A stretch of DNA of 64,000 nucleotides from Haladaptatus litoreus (GTDB lineage Archaea > Halobacteriota > Halobacteria > Halobacteriales > Haladaptataceae). The stretch covers positions 186,001 to 250,000 of the forward strand of contig NZ_FTNO01000004.1 in assembly GCF_900156425.1 (NCBI RefSeq). The letters are read 5' to 3'. Below, piece by piece: positions 1 through 8,983 of this stretch. Under the pieces are notes generated by a model. It was not told the origin of the DNA, ran no database searches, and saw only the letters and a program-made list of their open reading frames with translations. Within the stretch, counting starts at the first letter, position 1. Each line of letters opens with the position of its first letter. The translations under genes and the position numbers were made by a program.

Positions 1-75
1 TCACCTTTGACAAAATAATATGTCACACTAATTATAAGAAGATTGAAATATCTATACAAAAATCAATGAGTACCA

Positions 76-1143
76 ATGACCCACACAAGGGTAGCATTTA
101 TCGGTACTGGCCCAGACCCTGAGAATCCGGATTGGGGAACAAGCGCGGCGATGGCATATCTCCATGCAGATGCCTATGACGCACTCGATAACTGTTCGCT
201 CATCGCATGCGCGGATCTTGTTCGGAGTCACGCAGAAACGTTTGCTGATCGATTTGACATTCATGAGCAGCACGTCTATGAAGATTACATGGCCATGCTC
301 CGCGACGTAGAACCGGACATTGTCAGCGTGTGCACACCAGTACCGACGCATGCGGATATCGTCGTCAACTGTGCCGAGAGTGAAACACTGCGTGCGATCC
401 ATTGTGAAAAACCGATGGCAGACACGTTCGGCGATTGCAGGCGAATGGTAGACGTATGTGAGGACCACGGTATCCAGTTGACATTTAATCACCAGCGACG
501 ATTTAGTGCCGCATATACCGAGGCAAAGCGACGCATAGAGGAAGGCGAAATCGGAACCGTCGAGCGGTTTGAAATCGGAGGGAAGAACCTCTTTGATTTC
601 GGTAGTCATCTGATCGACGTTTGTACTGGCTTGAACAGCGAACAAAAACCAGAATGGGCACTGTGTCAAGTCGACTACAGCGTTGAAAACATCCGATACG
701 GATCACATAACGAAAATCAGGCGCTCGCGATGTGGGAATACGATAATGGAGTTCACGCTCTTCTCTCAACGGGATCCGGAGCGGAGATGATCGATTGTTT
801 CGTCCGCATCCACGGATCCGAAGGTACCCTCGAACTCTGGCCATCGGGTAAGCACGACATACGTATAAAACGGGATGGCGACGCAGAACCTGAGGAAATC
901 GACTGCGAAGACGAAACGCGCCCGATTTTCGGTGCAATCGAAGATGTAATTTCGAGCCTTGACGTGGATACGCCACCAGACCTCCACGCTAAAAGCGTAC
1001 TGATAGCGAACGAAATCATCTTCGCGTGCTGGGAATCCGTTCGGCGTCGTGGTCGAGTCGAATTTCCGCTCAATATCGAAGATAATCCACTCCATGCGAT
1101 GGTCGAGTCCGGCGATCTTGATCCGAAGCCGGCCGAGGAATAA
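76..1143 (+). CDS. Gfo/Idh/MocA family oxidoreductase
   Basis: A 355-residue NAD(P)-dependent sugar or sugar-acid dehydrogenase of the Gfo/Idh/MocA family. The N-terminus carries the Rossmann strand VAFIGTG, with an unusual acidic insertion (about residues 12-22) right after it. The family motif CEKPMAD lies near residue 113, and FGSHLIDVC in the C-terminal domain supplies the catalytic His-Asp region. It is followed 67 bp downstream by a TIM-barrel epimerase on the same strand, so the two probably share a transcript and a sugar substrate. Substrate cannot be read from sequence; inositol- or xylose-type sugars are possible. An ATG ten bases upstream is in another frame. Confidence 0.9.
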   Translation: MTHTRVAFIGTGPDPENPDWGTSAAMAYLHADAYDALDNCSLIACADLVRSHAETFADRFDIHEQHVYEDYMAMLRDVEPDIVSVCTPVPTHADIVVNCAESETLRAIHCEKPMADTFGDCRRMVDVCEDHGIQLTFNHQRRFSAAYTEAKRRIEEGEIGTVERFEIGGKNLFDFGSHLIDVCTGLNSEQKPEWALCQVDYSVENIRYGSHNENQALAMWEYDNGVHALLSTGSGAEMIDCFVRIHGSEGTLELWPSGKHDIRIKRDGDAEPEEIDCEDETRPIFGAIEDVISSLDVDTPPDLHAKSVLIANEIIFACWESVRRRGRVEFPLNIEDNPLHAMVESGDLDPKPAEE

Positions 1144-1210
1144 GTCCCTTCATGCATATCGCGGAAAGGTTCAAGGTAATTGATCAACCAATAATGATTG
1201 ACTGGATAAA

Positions 1211-2083
1211 ATGAAGACGACTATCTTCACCAAAGTATTCGGAGAACGGCGTTTAGACGACATCATTGATATCGCCGCAGACTGCAACTACGATGCAGTT
1301 GAGTTAATGGGTCGAGAGCCACATTTCGGCGTTGAGACCAGCGACGAACGAGCACGAGATCTCAAGACACAACTCGATGAAAACGACCTCGAGGTATCGT
1401 GCTTGGCAACCTATACGGGGAAGTATATCGGGAAAAGCGAGGAGGACTGTGAAAAAACGCTACGCAAACTGACCCGTTTCCTTGAATTGGCGGAGATCAT
1501 GGGGTGCCCGCGGATACGCCACGGGCCGGGGGGACCGCCATCTCGCAAGGCTACCGACGAAGAGTATCAAGTCGGTGCAAAGTGGATGCGCCGTGCAGCA
1601 GATGTCGCTGCTGAGTACAATACAACGCTTCTTATCGAAATTCACTCGAATAGGATTGTCGAATCAGCAACGGATGCAGAACGGATGTTGTCGCTGATCG
1701 ACCGTGATAACGTTGGAATCATCCACGATGCTGGGAACATGTATATCTCGGACGTTGAATATGGACGCAAGTCTGTTGCCCAGCTCGGAGACGCACTTCA
1801 GCACGTTCATGTCAAAGACGAGCTTCGTCGTGCTGATTCGATTTATCCGGGTTGTTTTGAGCTAGAAACAAAGCGCGGTGACGAACTGTTCGAGCCCCGC
1901 CTCCTCGGAACGGGCGAGGTTGACCATGGCCCCCTTTTTGAAGCGCTCGCTGAACGTGGCTACGATGGGTACGTTACAGCAGAGTGTCACCGACCGGCCG
2001 ATGATGAGATGGACGCAGTAGCGATTGCACGACACGAGCGCGCCGAAATAGAACGGTTGTGGGAACAAGCACAAACCGGGTGA
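1211..2083 (+). CDS. Sugar phosphate isomerase/epimerase (xylose isomerase-like TIM barrel)
   Basis: A 290-residue protein of the AP-endonuclease-2/xylose-isomerase-like fold. The expected metal-ligand positions are visible in order: Glu in LLIEIHSN (about residue 142), Asp in IIHDAGNM (about 174), His in QHVHVKDE (about 200) and Glu in YVTAECHR (about 257). A glycine/proline-rich loop, RHGPGGPPSRK, follows strand 4. Members isomerise or epimerise keto-sugars or inosose derivatives, or dehydrate keto-inositol. The adjacent Gfo/Idh/MocA gene makes an oxidation-then-isomerisation pair likely. Exact substrate unknown. Confidence 0.88.
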   Translation: MKTTIFTKVFGERRLDDIIDIAADCNYDAVELMGREPHFGVETSDERARDLKTQLDENDLEVSCLATYTGKYIGKSEEDCEKTLRKLTRFLELAEIMGCPRIRHGPGGPPSRKATDEEYQVGAKWMRRAADVAAEYNTTLLIEIHSNRIVESATDAERMLSLIDRDNVGIIHDAGNMYISDVEYGRKSVAQLGDALQHVHVKDELRRADSIYPGCFELETKRGDELFEPRLLGTGEVDHGPLFEALAERGYDGYVTAECHRPADDEMDAVAIARHERAEIERLWEQAQTG

Positions 2084-2106
2084 TTTCTTTCACATCGGTA
2101 TCACAT

Positions 2107-2270
2107 TGCCAACTATTCCGTGAAACCTCGTACCCCATTCGATTGCACTCTTGATACTGTCTGCGTGTTCAATGGCACTCGTCTCGGTTTGAAACGTGAT
2201 GAAGGCTTCACCGTCCCTCTACCGAATCCATACCTCTCTCCCAATATATTCGTTCTGAAGGATTTTATAT
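2107..2270 (-). other. Possible gene remnant in the 2.1-2.45 kb gap
   Basis: The gap between the epimerase and the broken IclR gene holds no intact gene. On the minus strand one frame reads DGEAFITFQTETSAIEHADS followed by IKSAIEWG, which looks like the tail of a soluble protein, but an in-frame break lies just upstream and no family was recognised. Treat it as a weak remnant call. Confidence 0.15.
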
Positions 2271-2458
2271 AGAAATATTGGGGTAAAAAATCAGGTTCCT
2301 TCGTTCTCCGCTCCTATTGGGTGGGTCTAGATGGTGGGGCAATTACGCTGAATTCGTAATACTGCGCGAAAGCAAGTTTCGACAGGGGTTTCTCTCGTCT
2401 AGGGCAAGCCAACATTGAGATGTATAGTCACACAATGAAGTTGAGAGACTTAATTACG

Positions 2459-2900
2459 ATGGGAGAAGCGAAGAATTTGGTAAAGGCAGTACAGACAGGA
2501 CTGAAAATTATCGAAGCACTCCAGGAAAATCGGTGTATGGGCGTTACAGAACTTGCAGACCAACTGAACGTGACCAAAGGTACGATCAGCGGAGGTGAGA
2601 GAAGCGCTCATCGAAGCGCTGGAATTTACGAAACACACAGAACATACGATCTCTAATCGAGACCAACTGCGAGAGGAGCTCATACAAGTGCGAGACCAAG
2701 GGATGGCGTTTAACAGGGAGGAAACCACCGCTGGCCTTGCTGGGACTGGAGCACCTGTTCGTACACAAAAAGAATGTGTGTACGGTGCGGTCAGTATAAT
2801 AGGCCCAACGAGCCAAATGACTGGCGACCGTCTTGATGAAGTTTCGGAGATGATCCATCACACCGTCAACGTGATCGAAATAAACGCGACCTCGATCTGA
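2459..2900 (+). pseudogene. IclR-family regulator, internally deleted and frameshifted
   Basis: The 5' part encodes an IclR winged-helix start (KNLVKAVQTGLKIIEAL, then VTELADQLNVTKGTIS). The 3' part, in another frame from about 2595, encodes the end of the effector domain (REELIQVRDQGMAFNREETT, ending VNVIEINATSI). Against the intact paralogue at 10345-11103, roughly 100 central residues (recognition-helix end and most of the ligand domain) are missing and the frame has shifted. The C-terminal residues are almost the same as in that paralogue, so this is a dead recent relative. The neighbouring catabolic genes may have lost a local regulator. Confidence 0.85.
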
Positions 2901-3419
2901 AGAACGGTCCTGTTTGGCAATACTAAACGGGCGTTCTCTCTTCAGGACATTTTTAGACATGTGAATCAGTCGTCCGGCTAAGAATTACAGATGAGGATGT
3001 GTAATGCTTAGTCATTATCGAAATGATTATCGTTTGAGTGTACCAAACAAATTCATGACCATCTTTGCCATGATAGAGGGCATCATTTACAAATTGCCGC
3101 GTTTCATCCGCACTCATGCCTTGAGAACCGACGAATTCTCCTTACCATCGAGTTGGTTGTCTGGCCGTCAAGTAGTCCAGCCGTTAACGAACTGTTTGCA
3201 ATCGATAAACACCGTAGTGGTAACATAATGACTCGAAAATGCGTGTCAATTTCGATGGTAATCCATGTTTAGCAAGACTTTACAACCACCACCGACCTCG
3301 GGAAATATTAGCATCCTCTGGATGAATTTCCCGAATTAACCCTTTTCTTTCTCATTATTTCTAACTAGGATTCACGGGTTGCCGAAACCAAAACTTCGTT
3401 ATGCTTCCCAACAAACGCT
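2901..3419. other. Intergenic stretch, no gene recognised
   Basis: About 520 bases between the broken IclR gene and the FAH-family gene. No convincing coding region on either strand; one short minus-strand frame around 3010-3160 (GMSADETRQFVNDALYHGKD) could be a decayed fragment of unknown origin. The last 150 bases are AT-rich and probably hold the promoter of the downstream gene. Confidence 0.3.
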
Positions 3420-4163
3420 ATGCTGGCTATGCGAACAGTACGATTTCGTGACGAGACGGGTATCGCCAGAACCGGAGAATTAGCCGATGAAACCATCAAA
3501 TCGGGTACTAAAACATATGATTTCAAAGCCATCGATATCTTGCCCCCCTGTGAACCCACGAAGGTCATCTGCCAAGCCGGGGGCTACATGGACCACCGAG
3601 AAGAATCCGGATTTGAGGATCTGCCAGAACGTCCAGAGCTCTTTTTGAAGGGGCCAAACTCCGTTTCTGGCCATGGTGACGCTATCGAATTGCCACCCGG
3701 GAAAGATCTCGTCGAATTCGAAGCTGAATTTGGTATCATCATTGGTCGACAATGTCGTGAAGTTGCTGCGGATGAAGCGATGGACTACGTCGATGGATTC
3801 ACTTGCGTGAACGATATCTCTAATCGAGATGACCAAGAACTAGAGCGGAATTGGGTTCGCGGCAAAGCCTTTGATGGCTCACTCCCAATGGGACCAGTCA
3901 TTGCAACGCCGGATGAAGTTCCCTCAGATGCAACCTTGACACTTCGTCATAACGGCGAGGTGAAACAAGAGACATCCCGAGAGATGATGATATTCTCGGT
4001 TGCAGAGTTGGTTTCCGATGTATCGCGGCTCATTACTCTAGAGCCAGGTGATATAATTGCATCGGGAACACCATATGGCCCCGATGCTCTCGCCGCCGGA
4101 GATGTGGTCGAAGTCGAATTCGAAGGCGTTGGAACCCTTCGGAATCATGTGATAGAACGGTAG
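3420..4163 (+). CDS. Fumarylacetoacetate hydrolase family protein
   Basis: A 247-residue FAH-fold enzyme. The usual metal-binding acidic residues lie in EFEAEFGIIIG (about residues 99-109), with the FAH signature FTCVNDISNRDDQ and RGKAFDGSLPMGP behind it and SGTPYGPDALAAGD near the end. The normally conserved VGLNYxDHxEE segment is changed to CQAGGYMDHREESG, so the substrate loop has diverged from the paralogue at 22957. Related enzymes hydrolyse 2,4-diketo-3-deoxy sugar acids (giving pyruvate plus lactate or glycolate) or act as dehydratases. An internal ATG at 3429 (MRTVRFRD) fits the family start better. A transporter gene follows 65 bp downstream. Confidence 0.88.
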   Translation: MLAMRTVRFRDETGIARTGELADETIKSGTKTYDFKAIDILPPCEPTKVICQAGGYMDHREESGFEDLPERPELFLKGPNSVSGHGDAIELPPGKDLVEFEAEFGIIIGRQCREVAADEAMDYVDGFTCVNDISNRDDQELERNWVRGKAFDGSLPMGPVIATPDEVPSDATLTLRHNGEVKQETSREMMIFSVAELVSDVSRLITLEPGDIIASGTPYGPDALAAGDVVEVEFEGVGTLRNHVIER

Positions 4164-4228
4164 TAATACACCCCACGATAGTTATGTTTTGAAGAAGATA
4201 TTAATAATATCAATAACAACAACGAGGT

Positions 4229-5446
4229 ATGCCATCAACTGCATCGATTTCCGGACGATTGCGAGCGATTGGACCGGCACTCGTTCTCGCGGCGGTCGTG
4301 GTCGGACCTGGAAGTATCACCTTGAGTACAATCGCTGGCGGAACCTACGGGTATCAGTTACTGTGGATACCTATCGCTGCCACTGCATTCATGATTACGT
4401 ATACGTGGATGGCCGCACGGATCGGCGTCGTTACAGGTGAAACTCTGTTTCAAGCGACACGAAACAAATACGGTGAGAGAACTGCCCAGATTGGCGGATT
4501 ATTTGGGTTTCTCACAATTTTAGCGTTTCAGGCAGGGAACAATGCTGGGATTGGCTTTGCGTCAGCTGCACTATTTGGCGGTGAGCCTCAACTGTGGGCA
4601 GGGGTCTTTACGGTCGCCGCAGCAGGGTTTCTATGGCTCCCTGATCTATACGAAAAAATCGAAACACTCGTGAAAATCGTGGTTGGTGTTATGTTGGTCT
4701 CGTTTGTCGGGTCGCTCGCACTCGTCGGTGTCGATTTCGGCCAAGCAGTCAGCGGATTGGTGCCTGCCTTCCCAAATCGATCGGCTATTTTTCTCGGACT
4801 TGGTTTAGCCGCTACGAACTTCTCCATTGCGGCAGCCGTCTACCAGACCCATCTGATGGCAGAGAAAGACTGGGATGTCGACCAGTTGACCGAAGAAGGG
4901 TTTGATAGTATTATTGGAATAGCGATACTTGGGCTTATCGTGATGGTCATTCTACTCACGAGCGCGGCCGTCATTTACGGCACGTCCAAATCCGCGTTCT
5001 CGGCACAGGGGATGGCCACTCAACTCCGTCCAGTAGCTGGATCCGGTGCCTTCTATCTCTTCTTGACGGGATTTTTCTTTGCGAGTCTCTCTTCGTTAGT
5101 GGTCAATGCGCTCATCGGTGCGACACTGTTAGTTGACGGCTTCGGATATGGATCGTCAATGGAGTCACGTCCGGTCAAGCTTTGGACGATGGTCGCAATG
5201 GGGATCGGATTAGCCGTCGTCCTGATCGCTGGCGAATCACCCGTTGAACTACTCCGGGCGGCCCAAGCACTTGCAATCGTAGCGTTTCCCTTGCTTGGAT
5301 TCCTCGTGCTCTCGATTGCCCGCGACGAAGCTCTGATGGGCGAGTATGCTAACAGCCTCACCGTCGATATAATCGGATTCCTTGGCTATCTGGCCATTAT
5401 CGGCATTGTACTCAACTATCTCCGAGAGGTCGCGTCGTTTCTCTGA
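4229..5446 (+). CDS. Nramp-like membrane transporter without the DPGN metal motif
   Basis: A 405-residue integral membrane protein with about 11 hydrophobic helices and Nramp (SLC11) family layout. In helix 1 the canonical DPGN metal-binding sequence reads GPGSI (residues 26-30). In helix 6 the usual MPH segment reads AAAVYQTHLMAEK. Both metal ligands of classical Mn/Fe Nramps are therefore absent. It lies just downstream of an FAH-family enzyme within a sugar-acid catabolic island, so carriage of something other than Mn or Fe, possibly an organic acid, is an inference. It converges with the epimerase gene at 5525-6286. Confidence 0.85.
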   Translation: MPSTASISGRLRAIGPALVLAAVVVGPGSITLSTIAGGTYGYQLLWIPIAATAFMITYTWMAARIGVVTGETLFQATRNKYGERTAQIGGLFGFLTILAFQAGNNAGIGFASAALFGGEPQLWAGVFTVAAAGFLWLPDLYEKIETLVKIVVGVMLVSFVGSLALVGVDFGQAVSGLVPAFPNRSAIFLGLGLAATNFSIAAAVYQTHLMAEKDWDVDQLTEEGFDSIIGIAILGLIVMVILLTSAAVIYGTSKSAFSAQGMATQLRPVAGSGAFYLFLTGFFFASLSSLVVNALIGATLLVDGFGYGSSMESRPVKLWTMVAMGIGLAVVLIAGESPVELLRAAQALAIVAFPLLGFLVLSIARDEALMGEYANSLTVDIIGFLGYLAIIGIVLNYLREVASFL

Positions 5447-5524
5447 TTGAACTCTTGCTCCGTATTCTCGTTGTGAACACAGCAATTTCGGTACGGATGG
5501 AAACGTAACGGCTTACAACAAGTG

Positions 5525-6286
5525 TTAGATTCCGACTGAGCGAAGATATTCGAGATCTTCTTTGATTGCTGTCGTGTATTCAGTATCCGATCGGACGAAT
5601 TCGACATTCACATACCCATCGAACCCGGCTGCCTGAAATATCTCGAGACATCCTTCAATATCGAAGAACGCGTCTTCTAATGCACATCGAGTATTTCGTC
5701 CGGACGACGACACTGCTTGAGTATGGATATTGTTACTCATGGAAGCAAGCTCTCGTGCTTCCATGAGAATTGTATCAGCCTCCATTCCGAACAGTGGCTG
5801 CCAATTGAGGCCACAGTTCGGTTCATCGACTGTCTTAATCAGTCGTTGAGCACCTTCGGTGGCGTTCGTTAGCGTTCCTTCGTGTTTCTCGACAGTAACG
5901 CCGATATTTCGATCCGATGCAGCGGTCGCCAGTTCTTGAAGATCGGTGACCACCTGATTCCAATGCGCTGAATCGTGGTTGCCATATTCCTGATCACCTG
6001 CCCAGACACGGATAAGGTCGGCATTGAGGTCGGCAGCGATTGCCAGTTCGTTCGCATACGCATCGTCGAATTCTGATGTTCCTGGCCGTAAGTATGAGCC
6101 ATAAACAGGGATTTCAAGGCCGAGTTTCTCAGTTTCTTGCCGAACTGTTTGTGGTGATTTGCCCGATCTATCAACGTGGCCGTTTCCCCAAATTTCGACC
6201 CCGTCGTAGCCAGCGGACGATGCCCGTGACAGGACGGTTTCGACACTCGTTTCTTTGTCGGATATCGTGCAAAGACCGATGTGCAT
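5525..6286 (-). CDS. Sugar phosphate isomerase/epimerase, hydroxypyruvate isomerase-like
   Basis: A 253-residue TIM-barrel protein of the xylose-isomerase-like superfamily. The opening MHIGLCTIS, the YDGVEIWG strand, Glu in VTVEKHEGT (about residue 151), His in NNIHTQAV and Glu in YVNVEFVR are in the expected order. The usual Asp of the third ligand position is replaced by the LNWQPLFG segment, so metal coordination may differ. It is transcribed towards the Nramp-like gene and divergently from the enolase-like gene at 6396, with an AT-rich intergenic region between. Substrate unknown. Confidence 0.82.
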   Translation of the reverse strand: MHIGLCTISDKETSVETVLSRASSAGYDGVEIWGNGHVDRSGKSPQTVRQETEKLGLEIPVYGSYLRPGTSEFDDAYANELAIAADLNADLIRVWAGDQEYGNHDSAHWNQVVTDLQELATAASDRNIGVTVEKHEGTLTNATEGAQRLIKTVDEPNCGLNWQPLFGMEADTILMEARELASMSNNIHTQAVSSSGRNTRCALEDAFFDIEGCLEIFQAAGFDGYVNVEFVRSDTEYTTAIKEDLEYLRSVGI

Positions 6287-6395
6287 ACAGAGTGATTTCG
6301 AGTCAACTATAAAAATATTTGTTCAGAAATTATTCCGTCACGCTATTTAGACAAGCAGGGGATGATTTATTATTTTTTAGTCTAATTCTATTAGT

Positions 6396-7841
6396 ATGGC
6401 AATCGCAATCACGGAGACTGAGCTGTACGTCCTCAATCTACGCCGTCGGATGACGTTTCACTTCGGTAACGTTCATGTGACCGAAGGACCACAAATTCTC
6501 GTCGCACTATCTGTCGATGTTGATGGGAGCGAAACACAGGGATTGAGCATGGGTGCCCTCGCCCCGATGTGGTTTCACAAAAATCCCGAGATGACGCTCG
6601 ATGATGGTATTGAAGGAATGTTGGAAGTATTCGAAGCCACCTGCGAACAGGCAAACGGCATGGCTTCTCAGCCGACCGTATTCTCCCTCTGGAACGCACT
6701 GTTCGAACGAGTCGGCAGTTGGGCTGAGACTACCGATCATCCAGCATTACTTTGGAGTTATGGGGTTAGTCTTGTTGAACAGGCACTGATTGATGCATTT
6801 TGTCGGGCGAAAGGAACGACATTTCCTCATGTCGTTCATAAAAACACCCTTGGTATCGAGTTGGGGTCGATTTACGAGGAATTGGAGGGGTACGAACCGA
6901 CCGACCTCCTGCCAGAAACGCCTCGGCAAAATATTGCAATCCGGCACACAGTCGGATTGAGTGACCCGCTAACAAGTGAGGATATTTCGGCTGAAAGTCG
7001 ACTCGATGATGGTCTTCCGCAGTCGCTTTCCGAGTACGTGGAACAGCAGGGTGTGAATCATTTCAAAATCAAACTCGCTGCAACATCGAGTGACTCGGGC
7101 CGGTTGCAACGAATTCACACACTTCTTGAAGAAAGTTCACTTGATGAGTATGCCTTTTCACTCGACGCAAACGAACAATACGAGAGTGTCGCGGAGTTCC
7201 GTCAACAGTGGGAAAAAATGCAGGCAGACCCGAATCTCACAACGTTCTTGGAGAATCTATTGTATGTCGAACAACCACTGCCACGTGACCAGGCGTTCAG
7301 CGACGAAACTCGCTCTGCGTTCGACGCGTGGGCGGAGTGCCCGCCCGTCATCATCGACGAATCAGACGACCACCTTACGAGTCTGCTGACGGCGCTCGAC
7401 TGTGGATACGCCGGAACGAGTCATAAAAATTGTAAGGGCGTGATCAAAGGCCTTGTAAACCGATGTCTCGTTGAACGTCGCCGTCAGACCACCGACGGTA
7501 CGTATCTGATGAGTGGTGAAGACCTCACGACGCTCGGCCCCGTTGAATTACAGGAAGATCTCGCCGTGATGGCCACTTTCGGCATGGAACACGTGGAACG
7601 AAATGGTCACCACTACTATCGTGGTCTCGATATGTTCCCGGATGACGTTCAAAACCAGATTCTCATGAACCATGGTGATCTGTATCACCCCCATTCAAAC
7701 GGATTCGCCGCACTTGATATTCAAAACGGACAGGTGCGCTTGGACTCGGTTCTCGAAGCACCGTTCGGGTATGATATCGATCTTGACCTCTCACAGTTTA
7801 CGACCCTAGATGAGTGGGAAATTGACTCGATATACGAATAG
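6396..7841 (+). CDS. Divergent enolase-superfamily protein (481 aa)
   Basis: A long protein with enolase-superfamily barrel features: a K-x-K motif in HFKIKLA (about residues 223-229), an acidic strand end SLDANEQY (about 258), YVEQPLP (about 298) and IIDESDD (about 324), followed by GTSHKNCKG. This order matches the catalytic lysines and three metal-ligand positions of mandelate-racemase-like enzymes. The protein is about 80-100 residues longer than typical members, with an extended N-terminal capping region and a C-terminal tail rich in Asp and Asn. Probably a sugar-acid dehydratase or epimerase; the call rests on motif order only. Confidence 0.65.
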   Translation: MAIAITETELYVLNLRRRMTFHFGNVHVTEGPQILVALSVDVDGSETQGLSMGALAPMWFHKNPEMTLDDGIEGMLEVFEATCEQANGMASQPTVFSLWNALFERVGSWAETTDHPALLWSYGVSLVEQALIDAFCRAKGTTFPHVVHKNTLGIELGSIYEELEGYEPTDLLPETPRQNIAIRHTVGLSDPLTSEDISAESRLDDGLPQSLSEYVEQQGVNHFKIKLAATSSDSGRLQRIHTLLEESSLDEYAFSLDANEQYESVAEFRQQWEKMQADPNLTTFLENLLYVEQPLPRDQAFSDETRSAFDAWAECPPVIIDESDDHLTSLLTALDCGYAGTSHKNCKGVIKGLVNRCLVERRRQTTDGTYLMSGEDLTTLGPVELQEDLAVMATFGMEHVERNGHHYYRGLDMFPDDVQNQILMNHGDLYHPHSNGFAALDIQNGQVRLDSVLEAPFGYDIDLDLSQFTTLDEWEIDSIYE

Positions 7842-7924
7842 TCGGTCGTCATACAAAACCATGTGAGAATTTTGTTTAATTGTTGAACTGTTCTATCACG
7901 GGCCCCAGTAGCATTGAGAGGATA

Positions 7925-8983
7925 TCAATCTCTCTCGATGGTCACCCAGCCATCGGTCGACGCAGACTCGTACACTGCGTCCAATACGTACAGCACTTCA
8001 AGTGCATCGTCGAGAGTAGCAGGCATCGAAGCTTCTCCGCGCCTGGCTTGCAACATTTGATTGAAAAACTCGATCCCCCAACGACCGCCGTATCCGGCTG
8101 CAGACTGATATTCATGCGTGATTTGACGATGGGGACTACTTGCCCAATCCTCACAGGATGAACTGAGTTTCAACGTGGTTTCGTCATCGAAGCCAAACGT
8201 CTTGCCCATCGGATCCCAGTTACACTGTCCCTCTTCACCATACACCTGAATGCTCGTATCGTAACGACCCTCACGGAGATAGTAGCCACAAGTATGAGTG
8301 CCAATGGCACCTGATTTCGTCTCTAATTGGAGTGTCGCCCCGTCTTCGACGTCGATTTCCGAAGAACCGGTAGTTAGTTGCGCATTCACTCGGACAATCG
8401 GATCGTCTAGGATCCACGGAAGTAAATCAAGCCAATGCACACCGAGCCATTGGACGATTCCCCCCCGACTGGCTGCTTCATCGAAGAGGTAATGATCGGT
8501 GTTGCGAGTGTCCAGAGCGGAGGCAACAAAGCGAAGATCGAATCCTCGTACGTTTCCGAAAAAGCCAGAGCGTTGTAGTTCACGCAATTTTTTTGAGATA
8601 GGATGACCACGCCATGTATAGGAAACGCCGACTGTGACATCAGCTTCACGGGCGGCCGCCGCGATCGGTTCTAAGTCAGCCGCCGTCCGTGCAGCTGGTT
8701 TCTCGGTAAATACATCAATACCTCGTTCAATGGCTGCCTCAATGACTGCCGGCTTCTTTCGATTTGAGAGTGTGATCCAGACAAGGTCAACGTCAGCCTC
8801 GTCCAGTAAGCGCTCGGGCGTTTCGTAGTGTGGTGCGTCAGTCAGCGTATCAATACCAAGTGCCTCTGGCGTGTAATGCTCATCAGCGGTTGCCATCACC
8901 CTGATATCAAGTTGCTCTATACTCTCGAGATACGGCCGACAATGATGATGATTGAGACCGATATATCCAACCTTTGTCGTCAT
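7925..8983 (-). CDS. Gfo/Idh/MocA family oxidoreductase
   Basis: A 352-residue dehydrogenase with the family TEKPAA motif near residue 94 and GVHWLDLLPW in the C-terminal domain. The dinucleotide-binding loop is unusual: VGYIGLNHHHCR in place of GxGxxG, so cofactor binding may be altered or another cofactor used. Its start overlaps the end of the upstream LLM flavoprotein gene by 4 bp, showing translational coupling in a two-gene minus-strand operon. The pair probably acts in succession on one substrate, which is not identifiable here. Confidence 0.88.
   Translation of the reverse strand: MTTKVGYIGLNHHHCRPYLESIEQLDIRVMATADEHYTPEALGIDTLTDAPHYETPERLLDEADVDLVWITLSNRKKPAVIEAAIERGIDVFTEKPAARTAADLEPIAAAAREADVTVGVSYTWRGHPISKKLRELQRSGFFGNVRGFDLRFVASALDTRNTDHYLFDEAASRGGIVQWLGVHWLDLLPWILDDPIVRVNAQLTTGSSEIDVEDGATLQLETKSGAIGTHTCGYYLREGRYDTSIQVYGEEGQCNWDPMGKTFGFDDETTLKLSSSCEDWASSPHRQITHEYQSAAGYGGRWGIEFFNQMLQARRGEASMPATLDDALEVLYVLDAVYESASTDGWVTIERD

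Noticed and set aside
3004-3228. 74-codon plus-strand frame in the gap before the FAH gene
   Set aside because: No family resemblance, no start context and mixed composition; the opposite strand is at least as plausible as a decayed fragment.
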